DNA from: Nocardioides cavernae | GTDB taxonomy: Bacteria; Actinomycetota; Actinomycetes; Propionibacteriales; Nocardioidaceae | Reading direction: 5' to 3' | NCBI RefSeq assembly: GCF_013410035.1 | Contig: NZ_JACCBW010000005.1 | Span: 1 to 64,000 of the forward strand | DNA: 64,000 bases | In this document: piece after piece, positions 1 through 8,294 of the stretch | Layout: each line of letters begins with the position of its first letter | Position numbering within the stretch: position 1 is the stretch's first letter | Program-made: the position numbers and the translations under genes | Notes under the pieces: model-generated | Databases searched by the model: none | The model's input: the letters and a program-made list of their open reading frames with translations, nothing else | Told to the model about the DNA's origin: nothing

Positions 1-99
1 GCATGGCTCCACGAGTACAACCACCACCGGCCCCACACCGCCATCGGCGGGTCAGCACCCATCACCAGGTTGATCAACCTCACCGATCAGTACAGTTAG
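1..99 (+). mobile_element. IS481-type transposase, 3' end only
   Basis: The window opens inside a reading frame that closes with TAG at 97-99. Its 32 visible residues begin AWLHEYNHHRPHTAIGG and end in LTDQYS. The YNHHRPHTAIGG block is the conserved end of the DDE integrase core in IS481/IS3-type transposases, including the last acidic-region helix. The rest of the element lies left of the window, so it cannot be said whether the gene is intact. Its stop lies only 15 bp from the stop of the convergent response regulator gene, so the element boundary must be at or very near that gene's end. No terminal inverted repeat could be identified without the other end. Confidence 0.72.
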
Positions 100-114
100 C
101 TGCGGGACCGTCCC

Positions 115-786
115 TCAGGGCTCGAGCCGGTAGCCGACCCCGCGGACGGTCGCGATCGCGTCGGTGCCGACCTTCTTGCGGAGGTAGCCGACGTAGACGT
201 CGACGACGTTGGACCCGGGGTCAAAGTCGTAGCCCCACACCAGGTCGAGCAGCTGCTCGCGGGTGAGCACCTGGCCGGGGTTGAGCAGGAAGATCTCGGC
301 CAGCGCGAACTCCCGCGCGGAGAGCTCGGACTCGCCGCGGGGCCCGGAGATGCGACGCGTGCGCCGGTCCAGGCGCAGCCCGCCGACGACGAGGTCGTCG
401 CCGGTGGCCGGTGCGTCGGCAGGTGCGAGCGACCGCAGCCGGAGCCTGATGCGGGCCATGAGCTCGGCGAAGCGGAACGGCTTGGCCATGTAGTCGTCGG
501 CCCCGCTGTCGAGGGCGGTGACGGTGTCGGTGACCGAGTCGCGTGCCGTCAGCACGATCACCGGCATCCGGCTGCCTTGGGAGCGGAGCTGGTCGAGCAC
601 CTCGAAGCCGTCCATCCCGGGGAGCCCGATGTCGAGCACCATCAGGTCGAAACGCCCGGACATCGCCTCGTCGAGCCCGCCGGGCCCGTCGACGGCGACC
701 GTCGGCTGGTGGCCCTCGGCGCGCAGGCCCTTGGCCACGAACGAGGCGATGCGCTCCTCGTCCTCCACGATCAGGATCTGGGCCAC
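115..786 (-). CDS. OmpR/PhoB-family response regulator
   Basis: A 223-aa two-domain DNA-binding response regulator. The receiver runs over residues 3-115, with acidic ED at 8-9, phosphoacceptor D52 (LDIGLP), and K102 in YMAKPF. The winged-helix domain follows a linker and ends with VRGVGYRLEP, the usual end of this family, so the protein is complete despite the adjacent IS element. The GTG start at 786 overlaps the end of the upstream kinase gene by 16 bp, implying translational coupling. The order exported protein, kinase, regulator reverses the common regulator-kinase order. A repeat pair at 2752-2769 is its likely own binding site. The signal sensed is unknown. Confidence 0.9.
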   Translation of the reverse strand: MAQILIVEDEERIASFVAKGLRAEGHQPTVAVDGPGGLDEAMSGRFDLMVLDIGLPGMDGFEVLDQLRSQGSRMPVIVLTARDSVTDTVTALDSGADDYMAKPFRFAELMARIRLRLRSLAPADAPATGDDLVVGGLRLDRRTRRISGPRGESELSAREFALAEIFLLNPGQVLTREQLLDLVWGYDFDPGSNVVDVYVGYLRKKVGTDAIATVRGVGYRLEP

Positions 787-2228
787 GTCGTCTCCATCGT
801 CCGTTGGGGCAGGCTGATCTCCACGACGGCGCCGTGCGGCTCGCCGTCGGTGATGCGTACGTCGCCGCCGTGGGCGTCCGCGATCGCGCTGACGATGCTC
901 AGCCCGAGGCCGAAGCCGTCGTCGCCGGCGCGGACGTGGCTGCGGCCGAAGCGCTCGAGCACGGACTCGCGGTCCTCGACCGGGATGCCGTCGCCGGTGT
1001 CGCGGACCCAGAGCCGCACCCGCCCGTCGTCGACGGCCGAGCCGACGGCCACGACGAACCCGGTGTCGGTGTGCTTGACGGCGTTGTCCGCGAGCTGGAG
1101 CAGGGCCTGGGTGATGCGCTGCTCGTCGAGCACCGCACGGCCGCGGGCCATCGCGTCGAGCTGCCACGCGCGCTCCCCGAGGGCCCTCGCCTTCGCGAGC
1201 ACGGACTGGGTCAGCGCGGTCAGCTCGACCTCGCCGAGGACCAGGAAGTCGGGCCGCCGGCTCTTCGCGAGGAGGACGAGGTCGCCGACGAGGCGCGACA
1301 TGCGGTCGGTCTCGTCGAGGAGGAGCTCGCGGGTGAGGGCGAGCTCCTCGGCGTCCCCCTGGTCGAGCAGCTCGAGGTGGCCGCGCAGGACGGTGAGAGG
1401 GGTCTTGAGCTCGTGTCCGGCGTCGTCGAGGAACTGGCGCTGCGCCGCGAAACCGCTGTCGAGCCGTTCCAGCATGCCGTTGATGGTGCGCGTCAGGGCG
1501 GTGATGTCGTCGTTGCCCCGTTCGGGGATCCGGCGCGACAGGTCGGTGGCGGTGATCTCGCGCGCCGTCTCCTCCAGGGTCCGCAGCGGCGCCAGCAGCC
1601 GACCCGACTGGAAGGCCGCGATCGTGGTGATGAGGCCGAGGGACAGGACGGCGATGAGGGCGTACGTCCGGAGCGTCCCGTCGAGCTCCTCGTGCTCGTC
1701 GCGCAGGAAGTTGACGATGACGAGCGCCCCCTCGTCGCGGCTGCTGCTGACCGGCACGAGCGTCACCCAGGTCTCCCCGAACGTGGGTGAGTCGATGATC
1801 CGCGTGCCACCGGTGCCGGCGAGGTCGGCGAGCGCGTCCTGGTAGGCGGGCTCGTCGAGGACCTCCTGGCCGTAGCGGTTCTGGGTGCGCTCGGGGACGG
1901 CGTCGCGCACGTAGCCCACGAGCATCTCGTCGTCGTCGGGGACGTTGCGCGTGAGGAAGACGTTGAGCAGCGTCGCCACGTCCGCAAAGGGCTCGGTGGT
2001 GCTGGGGTCGATCTCGAGGCGGCGGAACTCGTCGATCTCCTGGCTGATCTGCTCGGTCACCTCGCGCTCGATCCGCGCGGACTCCAAGGCGTACACCAGC
2101 ACGCCGGCGCCGCCCATCGCGAGCCCGGTGAGGACGGCGATGACGACCGTGATGCGGGTCCGGACGGAGACCTGGGCGAGGCGGCGGGAGGCACGGTCAG
2201 TCGTCGCCCTGGTCCGTCTCGGTCTCAT
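771..2228 (-). CDS. Membrane sensor histidine kinase (HisKA type)
   Basis: A 485-aa sensor kinase partnering the regulator at 115-786. Residues about 22-45 form the first membrane helix (VVIAVLTGLAMGGAGVLVYA); an extracytoplasmic segment of about 120 aa and a second helix (ALIAVLSLGLITTIAAFQ) follow, then HAMP. The HisKA block FLDDAGHELKTPLTVLRG carries the phosphorylated His near residue 272. The HATPase domain shows N (LADNAVKHT), DTGDGIP and GFGLGLSIV boxes. The ATG at 2228 is chosen because GGGGAGGACG stands just before it; a longer frame is open upstream but lacks such a site. The start overlaps the end of the upstream acidic protein by 32 bp. The extracytoplasmic sensor part is not a domain I recognise. 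Confidence 0.88.
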   Translation of the reverse strand: MRPRRTRATTDRASRRLAQVSVRTRITVVIAVLTGLAMGGAGVLVYALESARIEREVTEQISQEIDEFRRLEIDPSTTEPFADVATLLNVFLTRNVPDDDEMLVGYVRDAVPERTQNRYGQEVLDEPAYQDALADLAGTGGTRIIDSPTFGETWVTLVPVSSSRDEGALVIVNFLRDEHEELDGTLRTYALIAVLSLGLITTIAAFQSGRLLAPLRTLEETAREITATDLSRRIPERGNDDITALTRTINGMLERLDSGFAAQRQFLDDAGHELKTPLTVLRGHLELLDQGDAEELALTRELLLDETDRMSRLVGDLVLLAKSRRPDFLVLGEVELTALTQSVLAKARALGERAWQLDAMARGRAVLDEQRITQALLQLADNAVKHTDTGFVVAVGSAVDDGRVRLWVRDTGDGIPVEDRESVLERFGRSHVRAGDDGFGLGLSIVSAIADAHGGDVRITDGEPHGAVVEISLPQRTMETTWPRS

Positions 2229-2718
2229 CGTCCTCCCCGTCGTCGTCCCCGTCGTCCCACTCGTCGTCGTCATCCTCCCCGACCGGTGTCGGGGTCGGCG
2301 TCACCACGCGCGCCTTGTCGCCGTCGTCGCCACGCTCGCCGCCGGACCCCCGGTCGCCGTCCCTGGTCGGACTCGGTGCCTCGGGGTGCGGTGTCGGCGT
2401 ATGGGAGGCGGGCGCCGGAGCCTGCGACGTTTGCTGAGGTGACGTGGGCTGAGGTGACGTGGGCGACGTGGCTGGGGTGGGTGGGGTGGAGGTGGGGGCG
2501 GGGGCCTGCGACGGGGGAGACGTGTCTCGGCCGGAGCCCTTGTCGGCACCGGAGCCCTCGTCGCCACCGGACCCGGCGTCGCGCAGGATCACGGGGCTGT
2601 GGTCCGCGGGCGGGGGCGGACCGGCGGACGCCAGCGAGCCCGCGACGTACGCCGTCACCGGCACCACGACCGCGAGGAGCAGCAGCGCCTTGGTCACGTG
2701 TCCCGAGCCCTGTCCCAT
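2197..2718 (-). CDS. Membrane-anchored Pro/Thr- and Asp-rich protein
   Basis: A 173-aa protein of unknown function, first gene of the operon that continues with the kinase and regulator. Residues about 9-30 are a signal anchor (TKALLLLAVVVPVTAYVAGS), followed by HSPVILRDAG, Gly/Asp-rich repeats, a long Pro/Thr/Ser stretch, and a very acidic tail made mostly of D and E. This low-complexity build suggests an extracytoplasmic tether or metal/peptide-binding tail, but that is only inference. ATG at 2718 is taken; GTG seven codons later is an alternative. Cotranscription with a two-component system suggests an accessory sensor or a target under autoregulation. Confidence 0.6.
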   Translation of the reverse strand: MGQGSGHVTKALLLLAVVVPVTAYVAGSLASAGPPPPADHSPVILRDAGSGGDEGSGADKGSGRDTSPPSQAPAPTSTPPTPATSPTSPQPTSPQQTSQAPAPASHTPTPHPEAPSPTRDGDRGSGGERGDDGDKARVVTPTPTPVGEDDDDEWDDGDDDGEDDETETDQGDD

Positions 2719-2751
2719 GGGCGCCAGCCTGGGGTCGCTCGATCAGGCCCG

Positions 2752-2769
2752 CATGAGACGCGGATGAGA
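2752..2769 (-). promoter_or_regulatory. Candidate OmpR-type direct-repeat operator (TCTCAT, 11-bp spacing)
   Basis: On the minus strand the sequence TCTCATCCGCGTCTCATG contains TCTCAT twice, exactly 11 bp apart, about 35 bp upstream of the first gene of the two-component operon. Head-to-tail half-sites one helical turn apart are the usual binding pattern of OmpR/PhoB regulators, so autoregulation by the 115-786 regulator is inferred. Confidence 0.55.
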
Positions 2770-2811
2770 AGGCTCTTAGCCGCCATGGGTGACGCGTGCC
2801 ACAGTGGGCGC

Positions 2812-4344
2812 ATGATCGTCCCCTTCAGCGTCTCCGACTTCATCGAGCGCGCGGCGGCCGTCTACGGCGAGCGCGACGGCTTCATCGACGAGCCCGACCA
2901 GCCCGCGACGTCGCTGGGCACGCTCACCTACGCGGAGGCGTACGACCTCTCGCGTCGGCAGGCGGCGAGGCTCGACGAGCTCGGCATCGAGGTCGGCGAC
3001 CGCGTCGCGGTCATCAGCCACAACTCGGCGCGCCTGCTCACGTCGTTCTTCGGCGTCTGCGGGTCCGGCCGGGTGCTCGTGCCGATCAACTTCCGGCTGC
3101 GCCCCGACGAGGTCGCCTACATCGTCGCGCACTCGGGCGCGCGCGTGCTCTACGTCGACCCCGAGCTCGTCGGGTCGCTGCGCGACATCGACGTCGAGCA
3201 CACCTTCGTCCTGGGCGAGGACGAGTCGATGTTCGCCGCGCCCGGCACGGAGCCGCGGGCGTGGGAGCCGGACGAGAACGCCACGGCCACGATCAACTAC
3301 ACCTCGGGCACCACCGCGCGGCCCAAGGGTGTGCAGCTGACCCACCGCAACCTGTGGACCAACGCGGTGACGTTCGGGCTGCACGCCGGCGTCAGCGACC
3401 GCGACGTCTACCTCCACACGCTGCCGATGTTCCACGCCAACGGGTGGGGGATGCCGTTCGCGATGACCGGCCTCGGCGTGCCGCAGGTCGTGCTGCGCAA
3501 GGTCGACGGCGCCGAGATCCTGCGGCGCGTCCGCGACCACGGCGTCACGGTGATGTGCGCCGCCCCGGCCGTGGCCGCGGCCGTGCTCGAGGCGGCCCAG
3601 TCGTGGGAGGGCGAGATCCCGGGCCGCGACCGGGTGCGGATCATCATGGCCGGAGCGCCGCCGCCGACGAGGACGGTGGTGCGGGTCGAGGAGGAGCTCG
3701 GCTGGGAGTTCGTCCAGATCTACGGGCTCACCGAGACCTCGCCGCTGCTCACCGTCAACCGCGGCCGCGCCGAGTGGGACGACCTGCCGGCCGAGGAGCG
3801 GGCGCACAGGCTGGTGCGGGCCGGGGCGCCCGCCATCGGCGTACGCCTCCGCGTCGACGAGCAGGGCGAGGTGCTGGCACGCTCCAACGTCATCCTCGAG
3901 GGCTACTGGGAGCGACCGGACGAGACCGGTGCGGCCCTGCGCGACGGGTGGTTCCACACCGGCGACGGCGGCGTCATCGGGGACGACGGCTACCTCACCA
4001 TCAGCGATCGCAAGAAGGACGTGATCATCACGGGCGGCGAGAACGTCTCGTCGATCGAGGTCGAGGACGTGCTGTTCTCCCACCCGGCCGTCGCCGAGGT
4101 CGCGGTCATCGGCGTGCCGAGCGAGAAGTGGGGAGAGACCATCAAGGCGCTCGTCGTCCTCGCCGACGGCGCGTCGGTCGACGGGGCCGAGCTGATCGCC
4201 TGGTGCAAGGACAAGGCGGCGGGCTACAAGGCGCCGACGTCGGTGGAGTTCCGCGACGAGCTCGCCCGGACCGCGACCGGCAAGCTGCAGAAGTTCAAGC
4301 TGCGCCAGCCCTACTGGGAGGGGCAGGAGCGGCAGGTCAACTGA
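2812..4344 (+). CDS. Fatty-acyl-CoA synthetase / AMP-dependent ligase
   Basis: A 510-aa member of the adenylate-forming (ANL) family that activates a carboxylic acid to acyl-AMP and then acyl-CoA. The P-loop-like motif NYTSGTTARPKGV lies near residue 163, YGLTETSPL near 305, the hinge region DGWFHTGD near 380, RKKDVIITGGENVSS near 400, and the catalytic lysine motif ATGKLQKFKLRQ at the C-terminus. The size fits medium/long-chain acyl-CoA ligases of the FadD/AlkK type; the chain length is not readable from sequence. The start at 2812 is preceded by CACAGT and six bases with no ribosome site, like the leaderless genes nearby. It stands alone, divergent from the two-component operon. Confidence 0.85.
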   Translation: MIVPFSVSDFIERAAAVYGERDGFIDEPDQPATSLGTLTYAEAYDLSRRQAARLDELGIEVGDRVAVISHNSARLLTSFFGVCGSGRVLVPINFRLRPDEVAYIVAHSGARVLYVDPELVGSLRDIDVEHTFVLGEDESMFAAPGTEPRAWEPDENATATINYTSGTTARPKGVQLTHRNLWTNAVTFGLHAGVSDRDVYLHTLPMFHANGWGMPFAMTGLGVPQVVLRKVDGAEILRRVRDHGVTVMCAAPAVAAAVLEAAQSWEGEIPGRDRVRIIMAGAPPPTRTVVRVEEELGWEFVQIYGLTETSPLLTVNRGRAEWDDLPAEERAHRLVRAGAPAIGVRLRVDEQGEVLARSNVILEGYWERPDETGAALRDGWFHTGDGGVIGDDGYLTISDRKKDVIITGGENVSSIEVEDVLFSHPAVAEVAVIGVPSEKWGETIKALVVLADGASVDGAELIAWCKDKAAGYKAPTSVEFRDELARTATGKLQKFKLRQPYWEGQERQVN

Positions 4345-4348
4345 CGGC

Positions 4349-4354
4349 TAGCCT
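4349..4354 (+). promoter_or_regulatory. -10 box TAGCCT (leaderless start)
   Basis: TAGCCT ends 7 bp before the ATG of the Nif3-like gene, in the 17-bp gap after the ligase stop. No Shine-Dalgarno sequence is present, so the transcript probably begins at or next to the start codon. Confidence 0.55.
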
Positions 4355-4361
4355 TCGGCCC

Positions 4362-5480
4362 ATGCCGAGCCTCGCCGACATCGTCGACCTGCTGCACACC
4401 TGGTACCCACCCTCCACGGCGGACTCCTGGGACGCCGTCGGACTGGTGTCCGGCGACCCGGACGTCGAGGTCGCGAAGGTGATGTTCGCGGTGGACCCGA
4501 CCATCGAGGTCGCTCGCGAGGCCGTGGAGTGGGGCGCCGACCTGCTCGTCGTGCACCACCCGCTGCTCCTGTCGCCGGTCAGCTCGGTCGCCGCGACCAC
4601 CCCGAAGGGTCGCACGTTGCACACCCTGGCGGCCGGCGGGTGCGCGCTGCTGACCGCCCACACCAACGCCGACCAGGCCGTGTCGGGCGTCTCGGAGTCG
4701 CTGGCCCTCGCGCTGGGGCTCGCGGACCTGGCCCCGATCCGCCCGGCCCCCGCGGCCCCGCTCGACAAGGTCGCGGTGTTCGTGCCGGTCGACGCGGCGC
4801 AGGCCGTCCGCGACGCACTGCACGGGGCCGGCGCCGGGCGCATCGGCGACTACGACTCGGCCTCGTGGTCCACCGCGGGCGAGGGTCGCTTCCGCCCGCT
4901 GGAGGGCGCCTCGCCCGCGATCGGGCGGGTCGGGGACGTCGAGGTCGTCGACGAGGTGCGGATCGAGGTCGTCGCGCCTCGCGCGCGCCGTACGTCCGTG
5001 GTGCGGGCGCTGCTCACGGCGCACCCCTACGAGGAGCCCGCGTTCGACGTCGTGCCGCTCGCCGACCCGGGGACCGCCGGCACCGGCACCGGGCGGGTCG
5101 GCACCGTGGAGGGGACGACCCTCGACCGCTTCGCCGCGCGGGTGGCGGCGGCGCTCCCGGCCACCGCCCACGGCGTACGCGTCGCGGGGGACCCCGAGCG
5201 CGTGGTGCGCCGGGTCGCGGTGTGCGGGGGAGCCGGCGACTTCCTGCTCGACGAGCTCGCCGCCAGCGACGTGGACGTCTACGTCACCAGCGACCTGCGG
5301 CACCACCGGGCGGGGGAGTTCCTCGAGCACGGCGGCCCCGCGCTGATCGACGTGGCGCACTGGGCGGCGGAGTGGACGTGGCTCCCGGCGGTGGAGGCTC
5401 GTGTGCGTGCTGCGACGGGCGATAGGGTCGGGACCCGGGTCAGCACGCTGTGCACCGACCCGTGGACGTTCCGCCACTGA
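4362..5480 (+). CDS. Nif3-like dinuclear metal centre hexameric protein
   Basis: A 372-aa member of the Nif3/YqfO (GTP cyclohydrolase I type 2-like) family. The metal-binding HH of LLVVHHPLL is near residue 66 and TAHTNAD near 98; the C-terminal half carries the second part of the split domain with TSDLRHHRAGEF and DVAHWAAEW. Between them is the insert ending AHPYEEPAFDV, typical of the long YqfO/CutA-like form. Nif3 proteins bind two metal ions and form hexameric toroids; their physiological reaction is unsettled. It is followed after 18 bp by the zinc-ribbon protein gene, a pairing also seen in Mycobacterium (Rv2230c-Rv2229c), so the two are probably cotranscribed. Confidence 0.88.
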   Translation: MPSLADIVDLLHTWYPPSTADSWDAVGLVSGDPDVEVAKVMFAVDPTIEVAREAVEWGADLLVVHHPLLLSPVSSVAATTPKGRTLHTLAAGGCALLTAHTNADQAVSGVSESLALALGLADLAPIRPAPAAPLDKVAVFVPVDAAQAVRDALHGAGAGRIGDYDSASWSTAGEGRFRPLEGASPAIGRVGDVEVVDEVRIEVVAPRARRTSVVRALLTAHPYEEPAFDVVPLADPGTAGTGTGRVGTVEGTTLDRFAARVAAALPATAHGVRVAGDPERVVRRVAVCGGAGDFLLDELAASDVDVYVTSDLRHHRAGEFLEHGGPALIDVAHWAAEWTWLPAVEARVRAATGDRVGTRVSTLCTDPWTFRH

Positions 5481-5498
5481 CGCGAAGCAGGAGGGCCG

Positions 5499-6239
5499 TT
5501 GAAGGCCGACCCCACCCACCAGCGCACGCTCCTCGACGTCGCCGAGCTCGACTCGCGCGCGGCGCAGCTGCGCCACCAGCGTGCCCACCTCCCCGAGCTG
5601 GCCGAGATCGCGGCACTGGAGACCGAGCGCACCGAGCTGACCGACCAGGTGCGTGACGCGCGCATCGTCGTCGACGACCTGACCGTCGAGCAGTCCCGGG
5701 CCGACCGCGAGGTCGAGCAGGTCAGGACGCGCCGCGAGCGCGACCGCAACCGGATGGACACCGGGCAGATCACCAACCCCAAGGACCTCGAGCGGATGCA
5801 GCACGAGCTGGTCTCCCTCGAGCGCCGCATCACCACGCTCGAGGACGCCGAGCTCGAGGTCATGGAGAAGCTCGAGGAGGCCCAGCAGGTGCTCGACGGG
5901 CTGGGGATCCGCGCCGAGGACATCGACGCCAGGCTCGCCGAGCTGGTGACCGCCCGCGACGAGAAGCGCACGGGCATCGACGCCTCGCTCGACGAGGTGG
6001 CCGCCGCCCGCGGACCCGCGACCGAGGGCATGCCGGAGGACCTGATGGCGCTCTACGAGCGGCTGCGCGAGCAGAAGGGCATCGGCGCCGCGCTGCTCCG
6101 GGCCCGGCAGTGCGGCGGCTGCAACATGACCCTCGACGCCTCCGAGCTGGCGCGCATCCGCTCGGCCGACGCCGACGAGGTGATCCGCTGCGAGGAGTGC
6201 CAGCGGATCCTGGTGCGCACCGACGAGTCGGGACTCTGA
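5499..6239 (+). CDS. C4-type zinc ribbon, coiled-coil protein (DUF164-like)
   Basis: A 246-aa protein made almost wholly of heptad-like, Glu/Arg/Leu-rich helix (about residues 10-190), predicted to form a long antiparallel coiled coil, ending in a zinc ribbon with CGGCN and CEECQ pairs at about 205-230. This matches the family found next to Nif3 in actinobacteria; function unknown, perhaps nucleic-acid binding through the ribbon. The start is TTG at 5499 because AGGAGG lies five bases upstream; no ATG fits. It lies 18 bp after the Nif3-like gene and 13 bp before the FUSC gene, so the three probably form one operon. Confidence 0.85.
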   Translation: MKADPTHQRTLLDVAELDSRAAQLRHQRAHLPELAEIAALETERTELTDQVRDARIVVDDLTVEQSRADREVEQVRTRRERDRNRMDTGQITNPKDLERMQHELVSLERRITTLEDAELEVMEKLEEAQQVLDGLGIRAEDIDARLAELVTARDEKRTGIDASLDEVAAARGPATEGMPEDLMALYERLREQKGIGAALLRARQCGGCNMTLDASELARIRSADADEVIRCEECQRILVRTDESGL

Positions 6240-6252
6240 AGGCCCCACCCCG

Positions 6253-7347
6253 ATGCGGTTCATCGACGCCGAGGTGGTCGCGGACCGCAGCCGCATGTCG
6301 CTGCGCGCCCGTGTCGCCCGCCTGAGGGCCAAGGGCTGGGTGATCGGGCAGTGCGCGGTCGCCGCCGGCGTCGCGTGGTGGCTGGCCAAGGACGTCTTCG
6401 ACCACACGCTGCCGTTCTTCGCCCCGATCGCGGCGGTCGTCTCGCTCGGCATGTCCTACGGCCAGCGGCAGCGCCGGGTCGCCGAGGTGACGATCGGGGT
6501 GGCGCTCGGCGTCCTGCTCGGTGACGCGATGACCCACCTCATCGGCTCCGGCGGGGTGCAGATCGCGGTCATCGTGGCGTGCGGGATGTCGATCGCGCTT
6601 CTGCTCGACGCCGCCCAGCTGATCGTCATCCAGGCCGCCGTGCAGGGCATCGTCGTCGCGGCGCTCGCGCCGGCGCCGGGTGATGCGTTCCTGCGCTGGA
6701 CCGACGCCCTGATCGGCGGGGGCGTCGCCCTCGTCGCGGCCACCGTCGTGCCGCGCGCGCCGCTGCGCAAGCCCCGCGACCAGGCGGCGGTGGTCGTCCG
6801 CACGATCGCGGGCCTGCTCCGCTCGTCCGCGGACCGGATCGGTGACGGGGACGTCGAGGCGGCGCTGGCGGTGCTGCGCGACGCGCGCTCGACCGACGCC
6901 CTCATCCGCGAGCTGCGCGCGGCCTCGGAGGAGGGGATCTCCGTCGTGCAGTCCTCGCCGTTCCGAAGGCGCCACGGCGAGCACCAGCGCCAGCTCGCCG
7001 AGCTCGTCGAGCCGCTCGACGTCGCGCTGCGCAACACCCGCGTGGTCGTGCGCCGGGTGGCCGTCGCCGTCTACCGCCGCGAGCCGGTGCCCGCGTCGTA
7101 CGCCGCCCTGATGCGCGACCTCGCCGACCTGTCGGACCGGGTCGCCGAGGAGCTCGTCGCCGGCCGGATGGCGGTGGCGGTCGTCGACGACCTGATCTCC
7201 CTCGGGCGGGCGACCGCGACGGTCGAGCACAGCGCCGACCTGTCGGCCGAGGTGATCCTGGCGCAGGTGCGCTCGATCATCGCCGACCTGCTCGCGCTGT
7301 GCGGGATGGATCCGCTCGAGGCGACGGACGTGATCCCGCTGCGGTGA
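6253..7347 (+). CDS. FUSC-family (aromatic acid exporter-like) membrane protein
   Basis: A 364-aa integral membrane protein. Four to six hydrophobic helices lie in residues about 30-160 (QCAVAAGVAWWLA, PIAAVVSLGMSYG, VTIGVALGVLLGD, IAVIVACGMSIALL, ALIGGGVALVAATVVP), followed by a long cytosolic helical part rich in Arg and Glu. The motif FFAPIAAVVSL is typical of the FUSC/ArAE superfamily, which exports aromatic acids or, in many bacteria, has no known substrate. It lies 13 bp after the zinc-ribbon gene and ends at a hairpin shared with the convergent yaaA gene. Confidence 0.75.
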   Translation: MRFIDAEVVADRSRMSLRARVARLRAKGWVIGQCAVAAGVAWWLAKDVFDHTLPFFAPIAAVVSLGMSYGQRQRRVAEVTIGVALGVLLGDAMTHLIGSGGVQIAVIVACGMSIALLLDAAQLIVIQAAVQGIVVAALAPAPGDAFLRWTDALIGGGVALVAATVVPRAPLRKPRDQAAVVVRTIAGLLRSSADRIGDGDVEAALAVLRDARSTDALIRELRAASEEGISVVQSSPFRRRHGEHQRQLAELVEPLDVALRNTRVVVRRVAVAVYRREPVPASYAALMRDLADLSDRVAEELVAGRMAVAVVDDLISLGRATATVEHSADLSAEVILAQVRSIIADLLALCGMDPLEATDVIPLR

Positions 7348-7370
7348 GGGGGGCCGCCGCCATTTCCCCT

Positions 7371-7396
7371 CATGAGCGACCATATGTTCGCTCATG
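7371..7396. terminator. Inverted repeat between convergent genes
   Basis: CATGAGCGA and TCGCTCATG form a perfect 9-bp stem around an 8-nt loop between the convergent FUSC and yaaA genes. A bidirectional terminator is the simplest reading, although no T-run follows. The half GAGCGACCA recurs imperfectly at about 7415. Confidence 0.45.
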
Positions 7397-7462
7397 TGGC
7401 GGCATACCGGGGTCTGAGCGACCACATCGGATCATCCGTGCCCCGGTCCGGAACACCCGGGC

Positions 7463-8242
7463 TCAGACCGCGGTGACGACCACGTCGAGCTGGGTGCCCT
7501 TGGGCGTCGGGTCGCCGACCTCGACGGTCCAGCCGAGGCGGGTCAGGGCAGCGGCAAGCGCGCCGGGCGTACGCGGGTCGGCGCCGTCCTCGAGCAGCGC
7601 GCGGACGATGCGGCCCTTGGTCGCCTTGTTGAAGTGGCTCACGACGGTGCGGCGGCCGTCGGCCTCGTGCAGCACCCGGACGGTCGCCACGCGGCGGCCG
7701 AGGTCCTTGGTCGGGCGCCAGAACGTGGCGTACGTGCTGGAGCGCAGGTCGACGAGCAGGCCGGTGCCCATCGCCGCGGTCACCGCGTCGCCGAGGACCT
7801 CCCGCCAGGCGCCGGAGACCGAGCCGACGCCGGGGAGGACGGCGTCCCCGGAGAGGCGGTAGGCCGGGATCCGGTCGCCGGGACGCACGATGCCGAACAG
7901 CGAGCTGGTCACCGCGACCCGGGCCGTCGCTCGGCGGCGCGCGGCGGGGGAGAGCGTGTCGAAGCCGAGGGCGTCGTAGAGGACGCCGGTGTAGATCGCG
8001 TCCGCCCGCGCGGTCGGCGCCGTCGCGAGGGCGGCGTTGCGCTCCACGAGCTCGCGCTGCGCCGGACCGAGCCCGAGCACCTCGACCGCCGCGTCGGGGT
8101 CGTCGCGGCACAGCGCCGTCAACGCCTCGAGCAGGGTCGTACGGGTCGAGGTGAGCCCGGGGGACGACAGCGAGGCCAGGTCGAGGGACTTGCCGCGGCG
8201 CGGAGCGGTCTTGCCCTCGCTGGGCGGCAGGAGGATCAGCAC
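7463..8242 (-). CDS. yaaA: Peroxide stress protein YaaA (DUF328/UPF0246)
   Basis: A 259-aa member of the YaaA family, which in E. coli lowers free iron and so limits hydroxyl-radical damage during peroxide stress. Signature segments are LILLPPSEGKT at the N-terminus, YTGVLYDALGF near 90, SSLFGIVRPGDRIPAYRL near 125, DLRSSTY near 175 and SHFNKATKGRIVR near 210. The GTG start at 8242 places LILLPPSEGKT at the extreme N-terminus as in homologues; longer frames upstream are only open sequence. TACGCT stands 7 bp before the GTG and no ribosome site is present. It is divergent from the RNB ribonuclease gene. Confidence 0.88.
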   Translation of the reverse strand: MLILLPPSEGKTAPRRGKSLDLASLSSPGLTSTRTTLLEALTALCRDDPDAAVEVLGLGPAQRELVERNAALATAPTARADAIYTGVLYDALGFDTLSPAARRRATARVAVTSSLFGIVRPGDRIPAYRLSGDAVLPGVGSVSGAWREVLGDAVTAAMGTGLLVDLRSSTYATFWRPTKDLGRRVATVRVLHEADGRRTVVSHFNKATKGRIVRALLEDGADPRTPGALAAALTRLGWTVEVGDPTPKGTQLDVVVTAV

Positions 8243-8249
8243 GCGGGCA

Positions 8250-8287
8250 AGCGTAGGCAGCGGGCGGTGGTCCCGTTTGGCTAGGGT
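8250..8287. promoter_or_regulatory. Divergent leaderless promoter pair (TACGCT / TAGGGT)
   Basis: On the minus strand TACGCT (8255-8250) ends 7 bp before the yaaA GTG; on the plus strand TAGGGT (8282-8287) ends 7 bp before the RNB gene ATG. The 52-bp divergent gap has room for both promoters and no leaders. Confidence 0.55.
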
Positions 8288-8294
8288 CGCCGGT

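Noticed and set aside
543..2442. Several long plus-strand frames (about 415, 422 and 165 codons) opposite the two-component operon
   Set aside because: They are Arg/Ala/Gly-rich antisense shadows of the kinase and regulator, lack any family motif, and arise from third-position GC bias.
5860..7425. A 521-codon minus-strand frame over the zinc-ribbon and FUSC genes
   Set aside because: Antisense to two genes with clear domains; composition (runs of H, R, D, G) is that of a shadow frame.
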